Origin: Solea solea
Taxonomy: Eukaryota > Chordata > Actinopteri > Pleuronectiformes > Soleidae
Direction of reading: 5' to 3'
DNA length: 64,000 bases
Assembly: GCF_958295425.1 (NCBI RefSeq)
Contig: NC_081144.1
Location: 23,859,398 to 23,923,397 of the forward strand
In this document: positions 18,502-30,500 of the stretch, piece after piece
Position numbering within the stretch: position 1 is the first letter of the stretch
How the letters are laid out: each line of letters begins with the position of its first letter
Program-made: the position numbers and the translations under genes
Notes under the pieces: generated by a model
Told to the model about the DNA's origin: nothing
The model's input: only the letters and a program-made list of their open reading frames with translations
Databases searched by the model: none

Positions 18502-19751
18502 CGTGTGTGTGTATATATATGTATGTATATATATATATAAGAAGCGAGTTAAAGGTGGTGAAACACGTATGTAAGGCTGGTCAGTCCCTTCAGGACTCTG
18601 GTGATTTGGTGATTTCATGATTTCAAGATTTCAACAATCAATGCAAAGTCAACCTATTACCCGTCTGTCTGATACCGATATCTAAAACTCAGGTATCTAC
18701 TGATACTGATATTATTCCTTTAGACTGTTTATGAACGTATGAAGCTGTTTAACAGCACATTTGTGCTGAGTCATTTCAAAGACATAATTCTCCAACGGTG
18801 TCACAAATATTGAAGAAGAAATAAACAGCACCAAACATGACTCAGCTAAAATTCTTCTGCTGATTTTTTTATTTACATTTTTACAGATATATAAGATTTT
18901 TGGATTGTATATGGATATTGACCGATATCATCCGATACTGACCGATATCATCCGATACTGACCGATACGATACCGACCGATACCAACAGTTACTGACCAC
19001 TACTGACCAATACGATACCGGCCGCTACTGACCGGTACTGTCCGATTACGACCGTTACCGACCGCTACTGATACCGACCGTTACTGACCGATACGATACC
19101 GACTGATACCAACAGTTACTGACCACTACTGACCAATACGATACCGGCCGCTACTGTCCGATTACGACCGTTACCGACCGCTACTGATACCGACCGTTAC
19201 TGACCGATACGATACCGACTGATACCAACAGTTACTGACCACTACTGACCAATACGATACCGGCCGCTACTGACCGGTACTGTCCGATTACGACCGTTAC
19301 CGACCGCTACTGACTGATACCGACCGTTACTGATTCCCATCCCTACTTCCAAAGAATCTTAGGAAATGAATCCCAGGAAAAGCCTTAAAATCACTGCAAC
19401 ATGCTTTGAAATTAGCTGGTTTTTTTTATCGCAGCATTCACGAAAACCAACCGCCAAATCCCGGAAGGACTGACTTGTCAGAAACGTAGCGCACTGCAGT
19501 GTCTGGAACCAAATAGATTCCTTGCATTGTGATTTCCCACCGCGTGTCTGTCGCCACGTAGCGCTTTAATCCCTCTGTCCATTTGTCCCCGTTTTTTCAG
19601 AACGTCGGTGAAAACTTCGTACATGGTGCGAACGTCTCAGAACAGCCTGGAGGCGTATCGCTACATAGACTGCGGCACCAACACCACTTACCACCACGCG
19701 GCTCGCGGCCGCCGCTCCTCTGCGGCGTCCTCCGGCTTCGCTCTGCTCTGA
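14204..19751 (+). CDS. tmem106c: Transmembrane protein 106C, seven coding exons, 277 aa
   Basis: Type II single-pass membrane protein of the TMEM106 family (endolysosome/ER). Coding exons: 14204-14417, 14762-14825, 16888-17047, 17223-17363, 17902-17951, 18038-18091, 19601-19751. The product has Gly2 after Met1 (MGTRWSRS, possible N-myristoylation as proposed for TMEM106C) and the conserved cytosolic segment [20 protein letters not shown] with a Cxx[21 protein letters not shown] follows, then one transmembrane helix at about 95-116. The luminal domain has N-glycosylation sequons at about N144, N150, N195 and N255. Cys213 and Cys252 match the disulfide pair of TMEM106B by position in the conserved AFCT and IDCG contexts. 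It resembles TMEM106C more than A or B ([28 protein letters not shown]). It is about 27 residues longer than the remembered human protein, partly through a Ser/Arg-rich tail. Confidence 0.95.
14845..15020 (-). mobile_element. hAT-type MITE fragment of the 59655 family
   Basis: Contains gataatcgatcaatcgagta, cttgttttgtccagaaaatg, and ends tttgcagccctca. It lies in the second coding intron of tmem106c. Class inferred from the family. Confidence 0.6.
15594..16255. mobile_element. 646-bp non-autonomous hAT-type element with 8-bp target duplication
   Basis: The element spans 15602-16247. It is bounded by inverted TAGGGCTGGGC ends (left tagggctgggccatatgg; right reads ttaatcgcccagccctac) and flanked by perfect copies of CTTCATAC at 15594-15601 and 16248-16255. 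The 8-bp duplication is characteristic of the hAT superfamily. No transposase frame is present, so it was moved in trans. It sits inside another repeat (the ttttccatgatacagttcta family). Confidence 0.9.
16310..16425 (+). mobile_element. Retroelement 3' tail with (ATCTT)n end
   Basis: The sequence aaatttccccactgtgggac followed by aaataaagga and a (ctatcttatcttat) end is a common fish LINE/SINE 3' terminus, related to 6405-6507. Confidence 0.6.
16441..16862 (+). repeat. 57-bp higher-order tandem repeat built from three 19-bp monomers
   Basis: Monomers of the form AGAATTTGGAACTATAAGT alternate with TAGATTTTGGAATTATAAG and AGAATTTAGAACTTTAAGT variants, giving a 57-bp period over about 420 bp. 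The array ends about 25 bp before the acceptor of the tmem106c exon at 16888. Confidence 0.9.
17495..17745 (+). mobile_element. Fragment of an abundant fish repeat (ctatagcgccccctaa type)
   Basis: The blocks ctatagcgccccctaaggtg, agaaacttggtaaagaagtt, ccaagacgaacaaaaaagtc and caacaggaagttggccattt match, from memory, one widespread teleost interspersed repeat. The superfamily is unknown to me. It lies in the fourth coding intron of tmem106c. Confidence 0.6.
18285..18540. repeat. Compound TA/TG microsatellite in tmem106c intron
   Basis: About 250 bp of (TA)n with (TG)n and (TATG)n blocks. It gives spurious Tyr/Ile/Val/Cys frames on both strands. Confidence 0.95.
18905..19335 (+). repeat. Higher-order GACCGATAC-type tandem repeat
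   Basis: About 10-bp monomers (tgaccgatac, taccgaccgt, tactgaccac) are arranged in a longer unit of roughly 110-125 bp starting gaccgatacgataccgac. The unit repeats three times with small internal deletions (from about 18960, 19087 and 19198). It lies in the last tmem106c intron. Confidence 0.9.
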
Positions 19752-20727
19752 GTGGAACACTCCTCTAATCCCAATCCAATCCTGTCAGATTAAACTCCAG
19801 GAACAATTGTTTTTTTTTAACCACTATTTCGACAAACACAGTTTTCTGTGTGAGTGACGGCGACGACGCCACCTGGTGGCTGCACAGTGGGACATTCCAT
19901 AGGAGACGGAGGTTGCCAGTTGAAAAACATTAAGTTTTAATTACTGAGGTCAGTAACAGAGTTGAACCTCGTGGTTTTTACTGCTCTTAAAGACGCCTGC
20001 GATGGAAGAGAAGAGGCTGAACTCAACTCAACTGAATCTTGGGGGGGAAAATATTAAAGGGGTGAGTTTTCTGATTAACCTTCATTTCAATATTCACTTT
20101 GTAGCACATTTAAAACTTTTCCCACAACTTTCAGACGTGTATTTACATTTTAATCAGTAAAGGTAGAACGAATGGTGCAAAATAGAAGAAATAAACAACG
20201 TTCTGAAGCTTTAAGGAACAGAATTATATATATATTTACTACTGAGTAAAAGCTGCTGATGTTTTTATAAAAAAGGATATTTTTTGGGAATTTAACGAGA
20301 CGGATAATTCTTTTCTTTTTTTTTGCTGTGTTATTTAAAGGTTTGGCATTTCCACATTGATTTGCTTTTGGTTTTAAATGAAATGATCTAATCTGGTCTG
20401 AACACACTGGTTTTTTACATTCAGGGTTATTGTGTGTGTGATATAGAGTGGATTATTGTTCTCACACTTGATTTAATTTAACGTTATCAGCGACGACGTC
20501 ATCCCTCACTGTGGTATATCATTCTCTCCGCATTGTTTCTCACTCACACAAAAGATAAGCTTGTGTCCCACAGTTTGAACTGTCAACATGTTGCAGCTGT
20601 GTTTAGTTTGTTTTTGTTTGTTTGCTCTCAGTGAAAACACGGCTCACAAACGACTCACCCGACAAAATCCATGCCCTCTTTTAGTCGTTAACATCGTAAG
20701 AAAACCAGTCCAGTCGATAGAAAACAA

Positions 20728-20961
20728 ACCAAACCCCATAGAGAAAATCCGAGTTTTAAGCTCACAGAGGACACAGGAGTTGATCCACTGCTTCCTCCGT
20801 CAGAACATTAAAATGTGTCGTTTTGTGAATTCAGCATGTGCAATTCTTCCTTGAAATGTACCTCAGTGGCACAAAGTGACCACATGAGGGAGCAGTAGAG
20901 CAGCAGCTCCTCTGTCCCTGTGAGCTAAAAACGCTGATTTTCTCTATGGGATTTGGTGCAG
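20728..20961. mobile_element. Palindromic MITE (family P), copy C
   Basis: Left arm accaaaccccatagagaaaa with acacaggagttgatccactg; right arm agcagcagctcctctgtccc with tctatgggatttggtgca. Outer ends are slightly eroded. Confidence 0.85.
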
Positions 20962-21282
20962 TTTACAAATGTCACTTTCCTGTTTTAAAACAGCAGTTAA
21001 ACAGTAAAATTAAACATATTCTTTAGAAATCGTGGACTTTTATTGGGTGAGACATTTGTCATGTGTCTGAATTATCTCTTTAACTTTATCAAGTATTCCT
21101 CATATTTCTTGTGTTACAGTATTGTCTCTGTATAGTGTAGCCATGGCGACAGAATCACTGAGAGAACTTTTCTTTCTTTTTTTTAAATATAAGAGTTTGT
21201 AAATTTATAAATGAATGGTTTTTACAAGGGCTTTTTTTTGTTGTTTTTTAAATGTTGGAAAAATATATTAAAGGGAATTGTG

Positions 21283-21292
21283 AATAAATAAA
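21283..21292 (+). terminator. Candidate tmem106c poly(A) signals (overlapping AATAAA pair)
   Basis: AATAAATAAA about 1.5 kb after the tmem106c stop. If used, the 3' UTR would include MITE copy C. Nearer ATTAAA-like words (19786, 20052) are alternatives. Confidence 0.35.
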
Positions 21293-21334
21293 ATTGAGAT
21301 TGTACGAACACCAGAGATTTAAGGGTTTATTTTT

Positions 21335-21660
21335 TTTATTAATCAGCAATTTCTGAAAATATTATGTAAATAAGAAGAAATGGGTGTACCTAATAAAGTG
21401 GCCGGTTAAATGATTTCTTTGTCTACAGTTGAGAAACATCCTGTGTGGGGAGAAATTGATTAAAAATGTAGATATTAATCACTGATTAGGCACAAAATTA
21501 GTGCTTTATGTGATTTTTCTTTCCTTTTATATTTGCTAACTACCGAAACTTGAAATTAATCAGCGATTTTAGATTTTAACTGAGCAAAAATAGTAATGTT
21601 TTGGCTGTACTTGAAGAAACGGGTGTACATAATAAAGTGGCCGGTTAAATGATTTCTTTC
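21335..21660 (+). repeat. Direct duplication containing 'aataaagtggccggttaaatgattt'
   Basis: The segments about 21335-21425 and 21555-21660 both run from attaatcagc to gggtgtac.taataaagtg and gccggttaaatgatttcttt. The TGTACCTAATAAAGTGG word is the end of a common fish repeat; the reverse orientation occurs near 63485. Confidence 0.7.
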
Positions 21661-22394
21661 TTTCTTTACAGTTGGAAAACTAATTAATTACATTTTTATG
21701 GAAGGATAAATAAGGAAAGAATGAGATTATTTGATAAGAATACTTGGGTACCACATTTCACTTTTATTTATTCTTCATTTGCATCTGCATACACATTTAA
21801 ATGTCTCATACACGGTTCCTATAGCTGCATGTGAAAATATATTACTACATCATATTATATAAGAGATCAACAGAAACAGACCATAATATATTAACGCTGT
21901 GATACACAAGTAGTGTTTTTTTTTTCTTCCTACTTTTGGTTTATAACAAACACAGTAAATATGATGCATAATAATAATAATAATAATAAAAATAATAAAA
22001 ACAAATACAAGAAGCAATAAGTACAAAAATATAACTGGATATAAAAACAGAAGAAGCTTATTAATACAAGAGTGCTTTGTCTTTGGTTAACTTTGTGTTT
22101 CTGTTTCACACCATATTTGATTTTTTTTGCCGATATCGGGAGTTTTTTGGTCGATAGCGACTGATGTTCGCCTTCCTCCGCAGACGTCATTTAGTCTCTT
22201 TGTAGTGAAATAAACATATTTTTGCGTACGTATTAGGGTGAAATATCACAATATTTTTGCTTAAAACGACCACTAGATGGCGCCGAGTGCGCACGCTCAC
22301 TAGTGCTGTTTTGTGTGAGTATATTGCAATATATGATTTAGCAAATACTGCAAAAATATTTTTGCAATATTATCGTACATAGTTTTGACAGAAT

Positions 22395-22636
22395 CTCTCA
22401 CACCAAACTCCATTGAGAAACTCATCGATGTTAACATCACAGCACGCAGGAGTTGTTGATCCTCTGCTGCCTCCATCAGTGCGTGAAAATGTGTCATTTT
22501 CACGCACTGATGGAAATTCTTCCTTGAAATGTACCTCATTGGCACAGAGTGACCACACGAGGCAGCAGTGGACCAGCAGCTCCTGTGTCCCTGTGAGCTA
22601 AAAAATGCTCATTTTCTCTATGGACTTTGGTGCAGC
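22395..22636. mobile_element. Palindromic MITE (family P), copy D
   Basis: Left arm ctcacaccaaactccattga; right arm tttctctatggactttggtg. Its middle has a second inverted block (gtgcgtgaaaatgtgtcatt then ttttcacgcactgatgg), a nearly perfect hairpin. Confidence 0.85.
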
Positions 22637-23327
22637 TGACAAACTCCACTCTCCTTCACTTTATTGTGACTTAAATATCGTATTGTGCGGTGTCTTTGGT
22701 GGACGATTCCTGCCCTGAATACGTATGTCGTAGCAGATGTTGATATTCATATTTATTCACTGTAAAATAATAAATAAACATAACGCAATACCAGCTGTAG
22801 AGGGCGCTAGTGTTTGCCGATGTCGTGCATTCTAAGTGTTTCTTCGCAGCAGTGGCGTGCTCATACGTCGTCGCTCGTCTGTTTCCTTGTTTTCACATAC
22901 ATTTCTTATTTTATTTAATTTTTTTTAAAAAAGTGCACGTAACAATTCCTTCATCCAACATGGCCGCCCACAGGAAGTACCCACATCAGCACACGCACAC
23001 ACGCATAACTCCCCTCGCACGTTTTCTCGTCAAAAGTTACAAAAAACCTCACGTTCCTGTTTGCTTCTGTGAGACAGTTATTGTCTCACGCTCCGATTAC
23101 AAAGTGTATGTACAGTAAAAGCGTGTGTGTGTGTGTGTGGTTGGTGGTAAATAGTGTGACCTGAACATCTGTAGATAGACAAACTATAAAAACACTGTCA
23201 CAACATAAACACCTGCGTTTTAAAAACAGGCACTTATTAACCTTTACACAAAATGGAATTTTCTTATAGGCATAGTTCATAGTTTTTTGTTGTTTTTTTA
23301 AAGTGTATGAGGTATTGACACGTGATC

Positions 23328-23580
23328 ACACTCCCACACCAAACTCCATTGAGAAAACCTGTGTTTTTAGCTCACAGCAACACAGGAGCTGCAGTTATTT
23401 ACTGCCTCATATACCAAGTTTGTGTCACTTATATTAAATCAGAACCAAGTATTTCAAACACTGAAATCACAAAATAATGCATTTGAGTGTAATTATGGAG
23501 GCAGCAGTGGATCAACAACTCCTGCATGCTGTGATGTAAAATCAACAATTTTCTCTATGGGCTTTGGTTCAGGAGAGATT
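23328..23580. mobile_element. Palindromic MITE (family P), copy E
   Basis: Left arm cactcccacaccaaactcca; right arm ttctctatgggctttggttc ending aggagag. Ordinary copy of the family. Confidence 0.85.
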
Positions 23581-23770
23581 GTGGATTTCTCACTTAGTAA
23601 AATCTACACCAGCTCAATAAAATCTATAAAATCTTAACAATTGAAAACAACTTTTTTAAACACTAGACAGTTTTTTTTTCTGCTGGACACCACAAATTTA
23701 CACTTAAATAACACATTTGCTGCTTTTTCTTCATTTACCACTGAATAGTCTTTTCCTGCTGGAGGATCGT

Positions 23771-24042
23771 AAACCTCTCACTCTCCCACACCAAACCCCA
23801 TAGAGAAAATGAGTGATTTTAAAACAGCATTTTAATCACAGGACACAGGAGTTGTTGATCCACTGCTGCCTCCATCAGTTAAGTTGAAACATGTTATTTT
23901 GTGCGTTCTGTGTCTTTAAATCTTTCGTCTGATTTTATATTTTTTGTTTAAGTGACAATAACTTACCCCAACAAGTCAGCTCCTGTGTCTCTGTGAGCTA
24001 AAAGCGATGTTTTTCTCTATGGACTTTGGTGTGGGAGAGTGA
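23771..24042. mobile_element. Palindromic MITE (family P), copy F
   Basis: Left arm aacctctcactctcccacac with caaaccccatagagaaaatg; right arm ttttctctatggactttggt with gtgggagagtg. One of the best-preserved pairs of ends. Confidence 0.88.
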
Positions 24043-24517
24043 AAAGTTACTTCAGTCTTTCGTCAAAGTTTTTTCTCGTGTCCCCACAAGGACAAATGTA
24101 AAATGGAGGTCAATACGTCATACCTTTATGTTTAAAGAGAGCAAAAGATTTTTAATATCAATCATGAGGTCGAGTTATGACGTAGCTGTGAAGTCAGAGA
24201 ATGACATTATTGTATTTATGTGTGAACCTTTACAACCGATAAGAGTAGAGATGATGATCTACGGTTTATCGTTGACGTTTGTCCTCCGAAGCGTCCTCCT
24301 CGTCCCTGGAGGAGTTGTAAAATCATAGCATCATATTTTCATTTACGACCTTTGGGAAAAAGTGAGTGTAAAGCAGAAAAATGAACATCAGTACGGATCC
24401 TGTGACTTTATATGAATGTATTTACACCAAACAATAACATATTTTAGAACTGTCCAGCAAACTCCTTGCGGATCCTTTGCGCTCTTCTTCGTTTTACTCT
24501 CTCCCCTTCAAAAGTCT

Positions 24518-27500
24518 CTAGCGGCGCTGCGACAGCATGACCTTGTTGATGAAGTTGACGATGGCGGACGCTGGCTGTTCGGGGTCCAGCTCCGCAAACA
24601 CGTGGCACACGTTCTCCGCCTGGCTGCCGGGCTTCTTCGCTACGAAACCGAAAACCCTGAGAGGTCAAAAAATTAAAAATAAAGTCAGGAAGAAGAAGGA
24701 GGAAAGTACGTCCTGAGAGATTCAAACACAAGAGGGCGATGTTACGTACGACCGCTCACACCTGGCATTAAATGTGTCCTGGTAAAGTACTTTAAAGGTA
24801 TTTTACTGGAGTGAAAGTAGAAAAAGTATTTTACTAGAAAATAACTTTTGTGGAAGTCACTTTTTTATAATAATTACTCAAGTAAAAATCTTAATGTTGA
24901 TCACATTTATATTTAAGTATTTAAAAGTAATTTTACTGATATAAAATTTCTATACTCATATACATTTTGGATGTTTTACTATACAATTACTTTTTTGTCT
25001 CATTTTGGACGTTTTACTATACTATGACTTTTTGTCTCATTTTGGACGTTTTACTATACTCTGACTTTTTGTCTCATTTTGGACATCTTACTATACTATG
25101 ACTTTTTTGTCTCATTTTGGACATTTTACTTTATTATGACTTTTTTGTCTCATTTTGGACTTTTACTATACTATGACTTTTTGTCTCATTTTGGACACCT
25201 TACTGTACTATGACTTTTTTGTCTCATTTTGGACGTTTTACTATACTATGACTTTTTGTCTCATTTTGGACTTTTACTATACTATGACTTTTTGTCTCAT
25301 TTTGGACGTCTTACTATACTATGACTTTTTTATGACGTTACATGTTTTTGTTAATGTGTTTTCAAAAGTGTAAAAGTGTTTTTTAAACATATAATAATGG
25401 TTTGCAATTCCAGGCCACCGCTGTACGTGCAGGGTTAAAACTCTAATGACGGAATTAGTATTGATGTAAAAAAAAAAATGGTGTTGTGTTGTTTTGTGTC
25501 TGGATTTCATTCTTCAACTACTTTCCCAACATTCACACATTCACAGTCCAGTGCCATGCAGAGGCTTTAATATCAGAGTCAACCTACACAATCTTTACTA
25601 TATATATGACACACAGAAACATGCTCACAAACAGAGAACTTACTTAACAGTGGTGCTGTCTGAGTTAGTCCACCTACAGCAGAGAGAGAGAGGAAACCAG
25701 ACTCAGACAAACACACACACACACACACAAGCACGAGCTGACTATCAAGCCGCTGCAGTACGACATGCTAGCAAACATCGCCACGCTCTCGTCTCTCATG
25801 CGTCAAAACAAATCCATGGATCCATGCAAAGGACGAATCATCACAGATGTCGTGAAAATGAGGTGATTTTTGATGCTCATTTCGGGGTTAGTTATGTTTG
25901 AGTTAGTTATAACTTCTCACCTCCTGTCTTTAGGGTCGATGCTGCTGAAGGTCACGCTGCTCACAGGGTAATGTCTCCTGAAGAAAACCCTACAAGAAAA
26001 AAAACACATTTTTGTTACTTAACAAAAGGCTCACAGACATAAAACTTGGTTAATGTGGGAACATTGTCGTGTTAAGAGTGAATAAAACTTCAATATTTAC
26101 CTTCGTTGGCTGTCAGTGAGTGTGATTCCCTGCGACGTCACCTTGAACTGGACGACGGTGGCGGCGGGACGAGGGTTACGACCCAGCGTGGCGCCCGTCG
26201 CCTTGGCGATTGCCTGGGGGCCGGTCAGAGACTCGGTTTCCACGGAGTTCAGGTAGAGGACGTTACAGGCTAACGGGGGAAAGTTAAGTTGAGAAGGTCA
26301 AACTTTTTAAATTAGATTCAAAATGAGACAAAAAAGTCATCAAAAAAGTCATAGTATAGTAAGGTGTCCAAATTTTGACAAAAAAGTCATAGTATAGTAA
26401 GACGTCAAATTTTGACAAAAAGTCATAGTATAGTAAGACGTCAAAAAATTGACAAAAAAGTCATAGTATAGTAAGGCGTCCAAAATGAGACAAAAAAAGT
26501 CATAGTATAGTAAGACATCCAAAATTGACAAAAAAGTCATAGTATAGTAAGGCATCCAAAATGAGACAAAAAAGCAAAGTATAGTAAGACATCCAAAATT
26601 GACAAAAAAGTCATAGGTAAGGTGCCCAAAATGAGAAAAAAAAGTCATGGTATAGTGAGACATCCAAAATGAGACAAAAAGTCATAGTATAGTAAGGTGT
26701 CCAAAATGTGACAAAAAAGTCATAGTATAGTAAGGTGTCCAAAATGAGACAAAAAAGTCATTGTATAGTAAGGTGTCCAAAAAGAGACAACAAAGTCATA
26801 GTATAGTAAGGCGTCCAAAATGAGACAAAAAAGTCATAGTATAGTAAGGCGTCCAAAATGAGACAAAAAAATCATAGTATAGTAAGGCGTCCAAAATGAG
26901 ACAAAAAAGTCATAGTATAGTAAGGCGTCCAAAATGAGACAAAAAAGTCATAGTATAGTAAGGCGTCCAAAATGAGACAAAAAAGTCATAGTATAGTAAG
27001 GCGTCTAAAATGAGACAAAAAAATCATAGTATAGTAAGGCGTCCAAAATGAGACAAAAAAATCATAGTATAGTAAGGCGTCCAAAATGAGACAAAAAAAT
27101 CATAGTATAGTAAGGCGTCCAAAATGAGACAAAAAAATCATAGTATAGTAAGGCGTCCAAAATGAGACAAAAAAATCATAGTATAGTAAGGCGTCCAAAA
27201 TGAGACAAAAAAGTCATAGTATAGTAAGGCGTCCAAAATGAGACAAAAAAGTCATAGTATAGTAAGGCGTCTAAAATGAGACAAAAAAATCATAGTATAG
27301 TAACAGATACCGGTGTTCTCATTTTTTGCAGAGGATTTTCCTGCCGTCATGGCAGCATAAAAACACTGAGTCATGTGACACCTGTAGCTCTGTAGGCGAC
27401 ATTACATGAGGATGAATGAATGAACTCAGGTGTGTAAACACTGACATGAAATGGAGAAAACTCACCTGCTCCTTGTTTGAGCAGGTCAGCAGCCGTGCTG

Positions 27501-30500
27501 ATGTTACTCACTGGCTGAAGCTCCTGCACTTCACCCATCAGATCTGAAAAATCCACATTAGAACTTATCATTTAAGTGCATTTCTTTAAATAATTAATTC
27601 ATCAGTCACTACCAGAAGAACCTCTATTTGACATCCTGCCAAAGAAAAACCTCAGAAACCTCATATTTAGCTAGTTTAGTTAGTTACTGTCATAGTTTAG
27701 TCTTACCTTTTTCTGTGATCTTCAGAGCACACGGCAAAGAAATGGGTGTGATGGAGTGTTGGTAGACTAAGGCAGACAGACTCCCTGTGGACAGCAAATA
27801 AGAGTGAAAATATTTAAAGTCCCTCATCATAAAAATGTGCAGACAGTTCAATAACTATAAGGAAAGAAAAGTCATTCTTAAGAACATATTCTCTGCTTTA
27901 TTTCAGCATTAAATCGTCTTTAGAGCCAGGAAAATCAAGTTTGTAAACCCACACCAAAGCCCATTGAGCGAATCAGTGTTTTAGCTCTCGGGGTACACAG
28001 GAGTTGCCGGTCTATTGCTGCCTCGTGTGGTCATTTTGTGTCACTGAGGTCAATCTGAACGAAGGATTTCAAACATTAAAGTCACAAAGGAACACGTTTG
28101 GATTTATTAAAGTATGCAGCAGTGGATCAATGAACGATGTGTGGTGTGACGTAAAATGGTTGATTTTCTCTATGGAGTTTGGTGCTGTGAGAGAAACTCA
28201 GAGTTAACAGTCAGACACAGCTGAGTAATGTTGAGGAAAAAACGTGGGAACATTATTCTCAAGATATTGTGGACTGAAGCAGGTGTAGATTTTTATTAAG
28301 TGAAACCTTTTTCACTTGCTGACAGCCTTGTTTTCAGCGACTCAATCATAATCATGATTCCCACTCGTACAACACATGCTCTCTGCTGCGCCGCATCTTG
28401 AACACATTAAATGTTAATATTGTTCTTGAAACGCTGCCATGAATAAAAAAAGTTTCCCTTAAGCTGAGAGGAAGGACCACTTACCAAAGTAGGGCTCATT
28501 CTGGCATCCTTTAATCTTGACTCCTCGAGGGCCCGTTTCTATGAGAAAGTGTCTGACCAGCTGTTCCAGAGGATCACTCACTGCAACAGCACATGTTTAC
28601 ATGTTACAATACATCACTGTCAACAACTACAAGTGTAAAATTAAACAGAAAAAGAAAAGATGTCCACATTATTCCTCTCTCACTGAAGCAGAACAAGCGT
28701 TTTCCCAGGGTAACTAGACCGTGAAATTTAACTTAAAATTAAATTAACCTATAAGAGAGGATGTCTATACAGTAAATTGTACAGTTTTAAAGTATCAATA
28801 AAAGTGTCAATTTAACACCAATTCTAACTAGGACAAGATACAATCAGGATTTGTGACTAAAAGTTAAACATAAAGACCTCGTTGGTGTAAATTTAACACT
28901 ATTAGACTGCTTTACTGTACATGTAATTCACAATAGACTTGGTGTGTATTATGGGATGGGAGGACAACCTAAAGAAGGGGCCTCAGCTAATGCACACTAG
29001 CATAATTAGCCACTTTATTAATGTTGATGCTACAGAAGGAAAAAGCCATCAACAACCTGAAAGTCAGTATTTACAACAGGAAAAGGTTGGTCGTGTTCTG
29101 TTTAAGGAGGCGGGGCATAATCTACTTATGTCCCGCCTCCCTCTCCCAAACTGCTCTACTTTGCAAGACTAGCGTGATTCTGTAGCTAACGTAACTGTCA
29201 CCCCCCTGGAAAGAACTAGCTCAAAGCTACTCCGGAGGTTCCAGCCATCATCATTTCCAGAGTAGCATAAGGTGGATATGAGTTACAAAAACAGCTCATG
29301 TCTTACCTTTGCTGCTGTGGTTGTTCACACTGGGAGGAGGCGTCGCCACCTTCAGGGCCAAGCCGTAAGCTCCCTGGAAAGAATTACTGTCCCTGATCAG
29401 GAAAGTTCCTGGCTCTCTCTCCTTCAGTGCTGCAATCGCTACACACACACACACACCACCAAAATATGGGATTGTTTTACTTGATTAGCTTACTCCCGCT
29501 AAAAATATTGGAAAAGCAAGAAGAAGACGTCTTTTAAGACCTACCTTGCTCTCTGGAGATACCAGGCTTGTACCAGAACCTTGAACTGTCCTGGACAAAC
29601 TTCACACTGACCCTGTTTGTGTTGTCCGACTCCACGCTGTGGTCTGCAGGAAGCGCAATTTCCCCCACCTCAGGGGAGAACGTGACATGGTGGTGATGCT
29701 GGGAGGAGCTGGAGGAAGAGTGAGCCACATGGCCCTCAGCTGACCTCAGAGTCCCTGTCCCGTTACTGGGCGAGACCGCCTGGGCTGGCGGGTGGCGCTT
29801 CTCCGGCAGTGGAGGTTGTGGGTGCGGCAGGGGGATGGAGATGGTGGAGTAGTTGGAGTAGGAAGACGGGTGAAGCTGTGGTGTGTGACCAGAGTAGCAG
29901 GGCCTCCTGTCCAGAGCAGGACTGTGCTCCATGGCTGGGTAAGCATGGTGTTGGGGCACCTGATGCTGGAAATGGTTCAGGTGTTGGGAGTCAGATCCAC
30001 TCAACATCAACCTCCTACCCAGGGTGGCGAAACCAGGGACAGGGGCGTCTGAGACAGGGGAACCCTCCATGCTGCTGGATGCTGGCTGACATGATGGCGA
30101 AGCTAGGGTGGGAGGGGCTAGGCTGTTGGAGGGTTTCGGACTTTCGGGGAGAGCTTTCCTGGTCGGGGATGATCTCTCAGAACCAGGGGCCTGGGTCGGG
30201 GTCTGGCTCTGAGGCTGGGACGCTGCCGGTGCCACAGTGGAAGGCAGAGCCGCAGCCTCTGAAGGGTGTGAGGTCTGAAGTGTGAGAGGTCCAGGTTGGG
30301 GGTGTGCGTCAACTGAAGGCGGGACGCGAACAGGAGACGGTGGTGCCTGGCAGTGTCCCTGGTTTGATGTGGACGGTGTCACAGAGTCAAATGAAGAAGC
30401 CAAGGGCACGTCCGGGCTACGGTGCTGCTGGACGGGTGTTGTAGGACACTGGTTCATCTGTGCAGTGCAGTGATTGTGGGCTTCGGTTTGAACAGTCGTG

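Larger units (their letters stand above)
19752..24517. other. Tail-to-tail interval between tmem106c (+) and tns2 (-)
   Basis: No coding exon seen. It holds the tmem106c 3' UTR of unknown length, four palindromic MITE copies (20728, 22395, 23328, 23771), a duplicated segment near 21310-21660, an (AAT)n run at 21968-21990, a (GT)n run at 23121-23139 and presumably the tns2 3' UTR below 24518. Confidence 0.6.

Noticed and set aside
18130..18620. Open frames of up to 162 codons on both strands
   Set aside because: Microsatellite translation inside a tmem106c intron.
26349..26663. 104-codon minus-strand frame with repeated YYTMTF words
   Set aside because: It reads through the 38-bp minisatellite; 38 is not a multiple of three, so the repeats change frame and the peptide is incidental.
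24960..27303. CRISPR-like array from regularly repeated 38-bp units
   Set aside because: Units are contiguous without unique spacers, and the window is vertebrate; it is a minisatellite.
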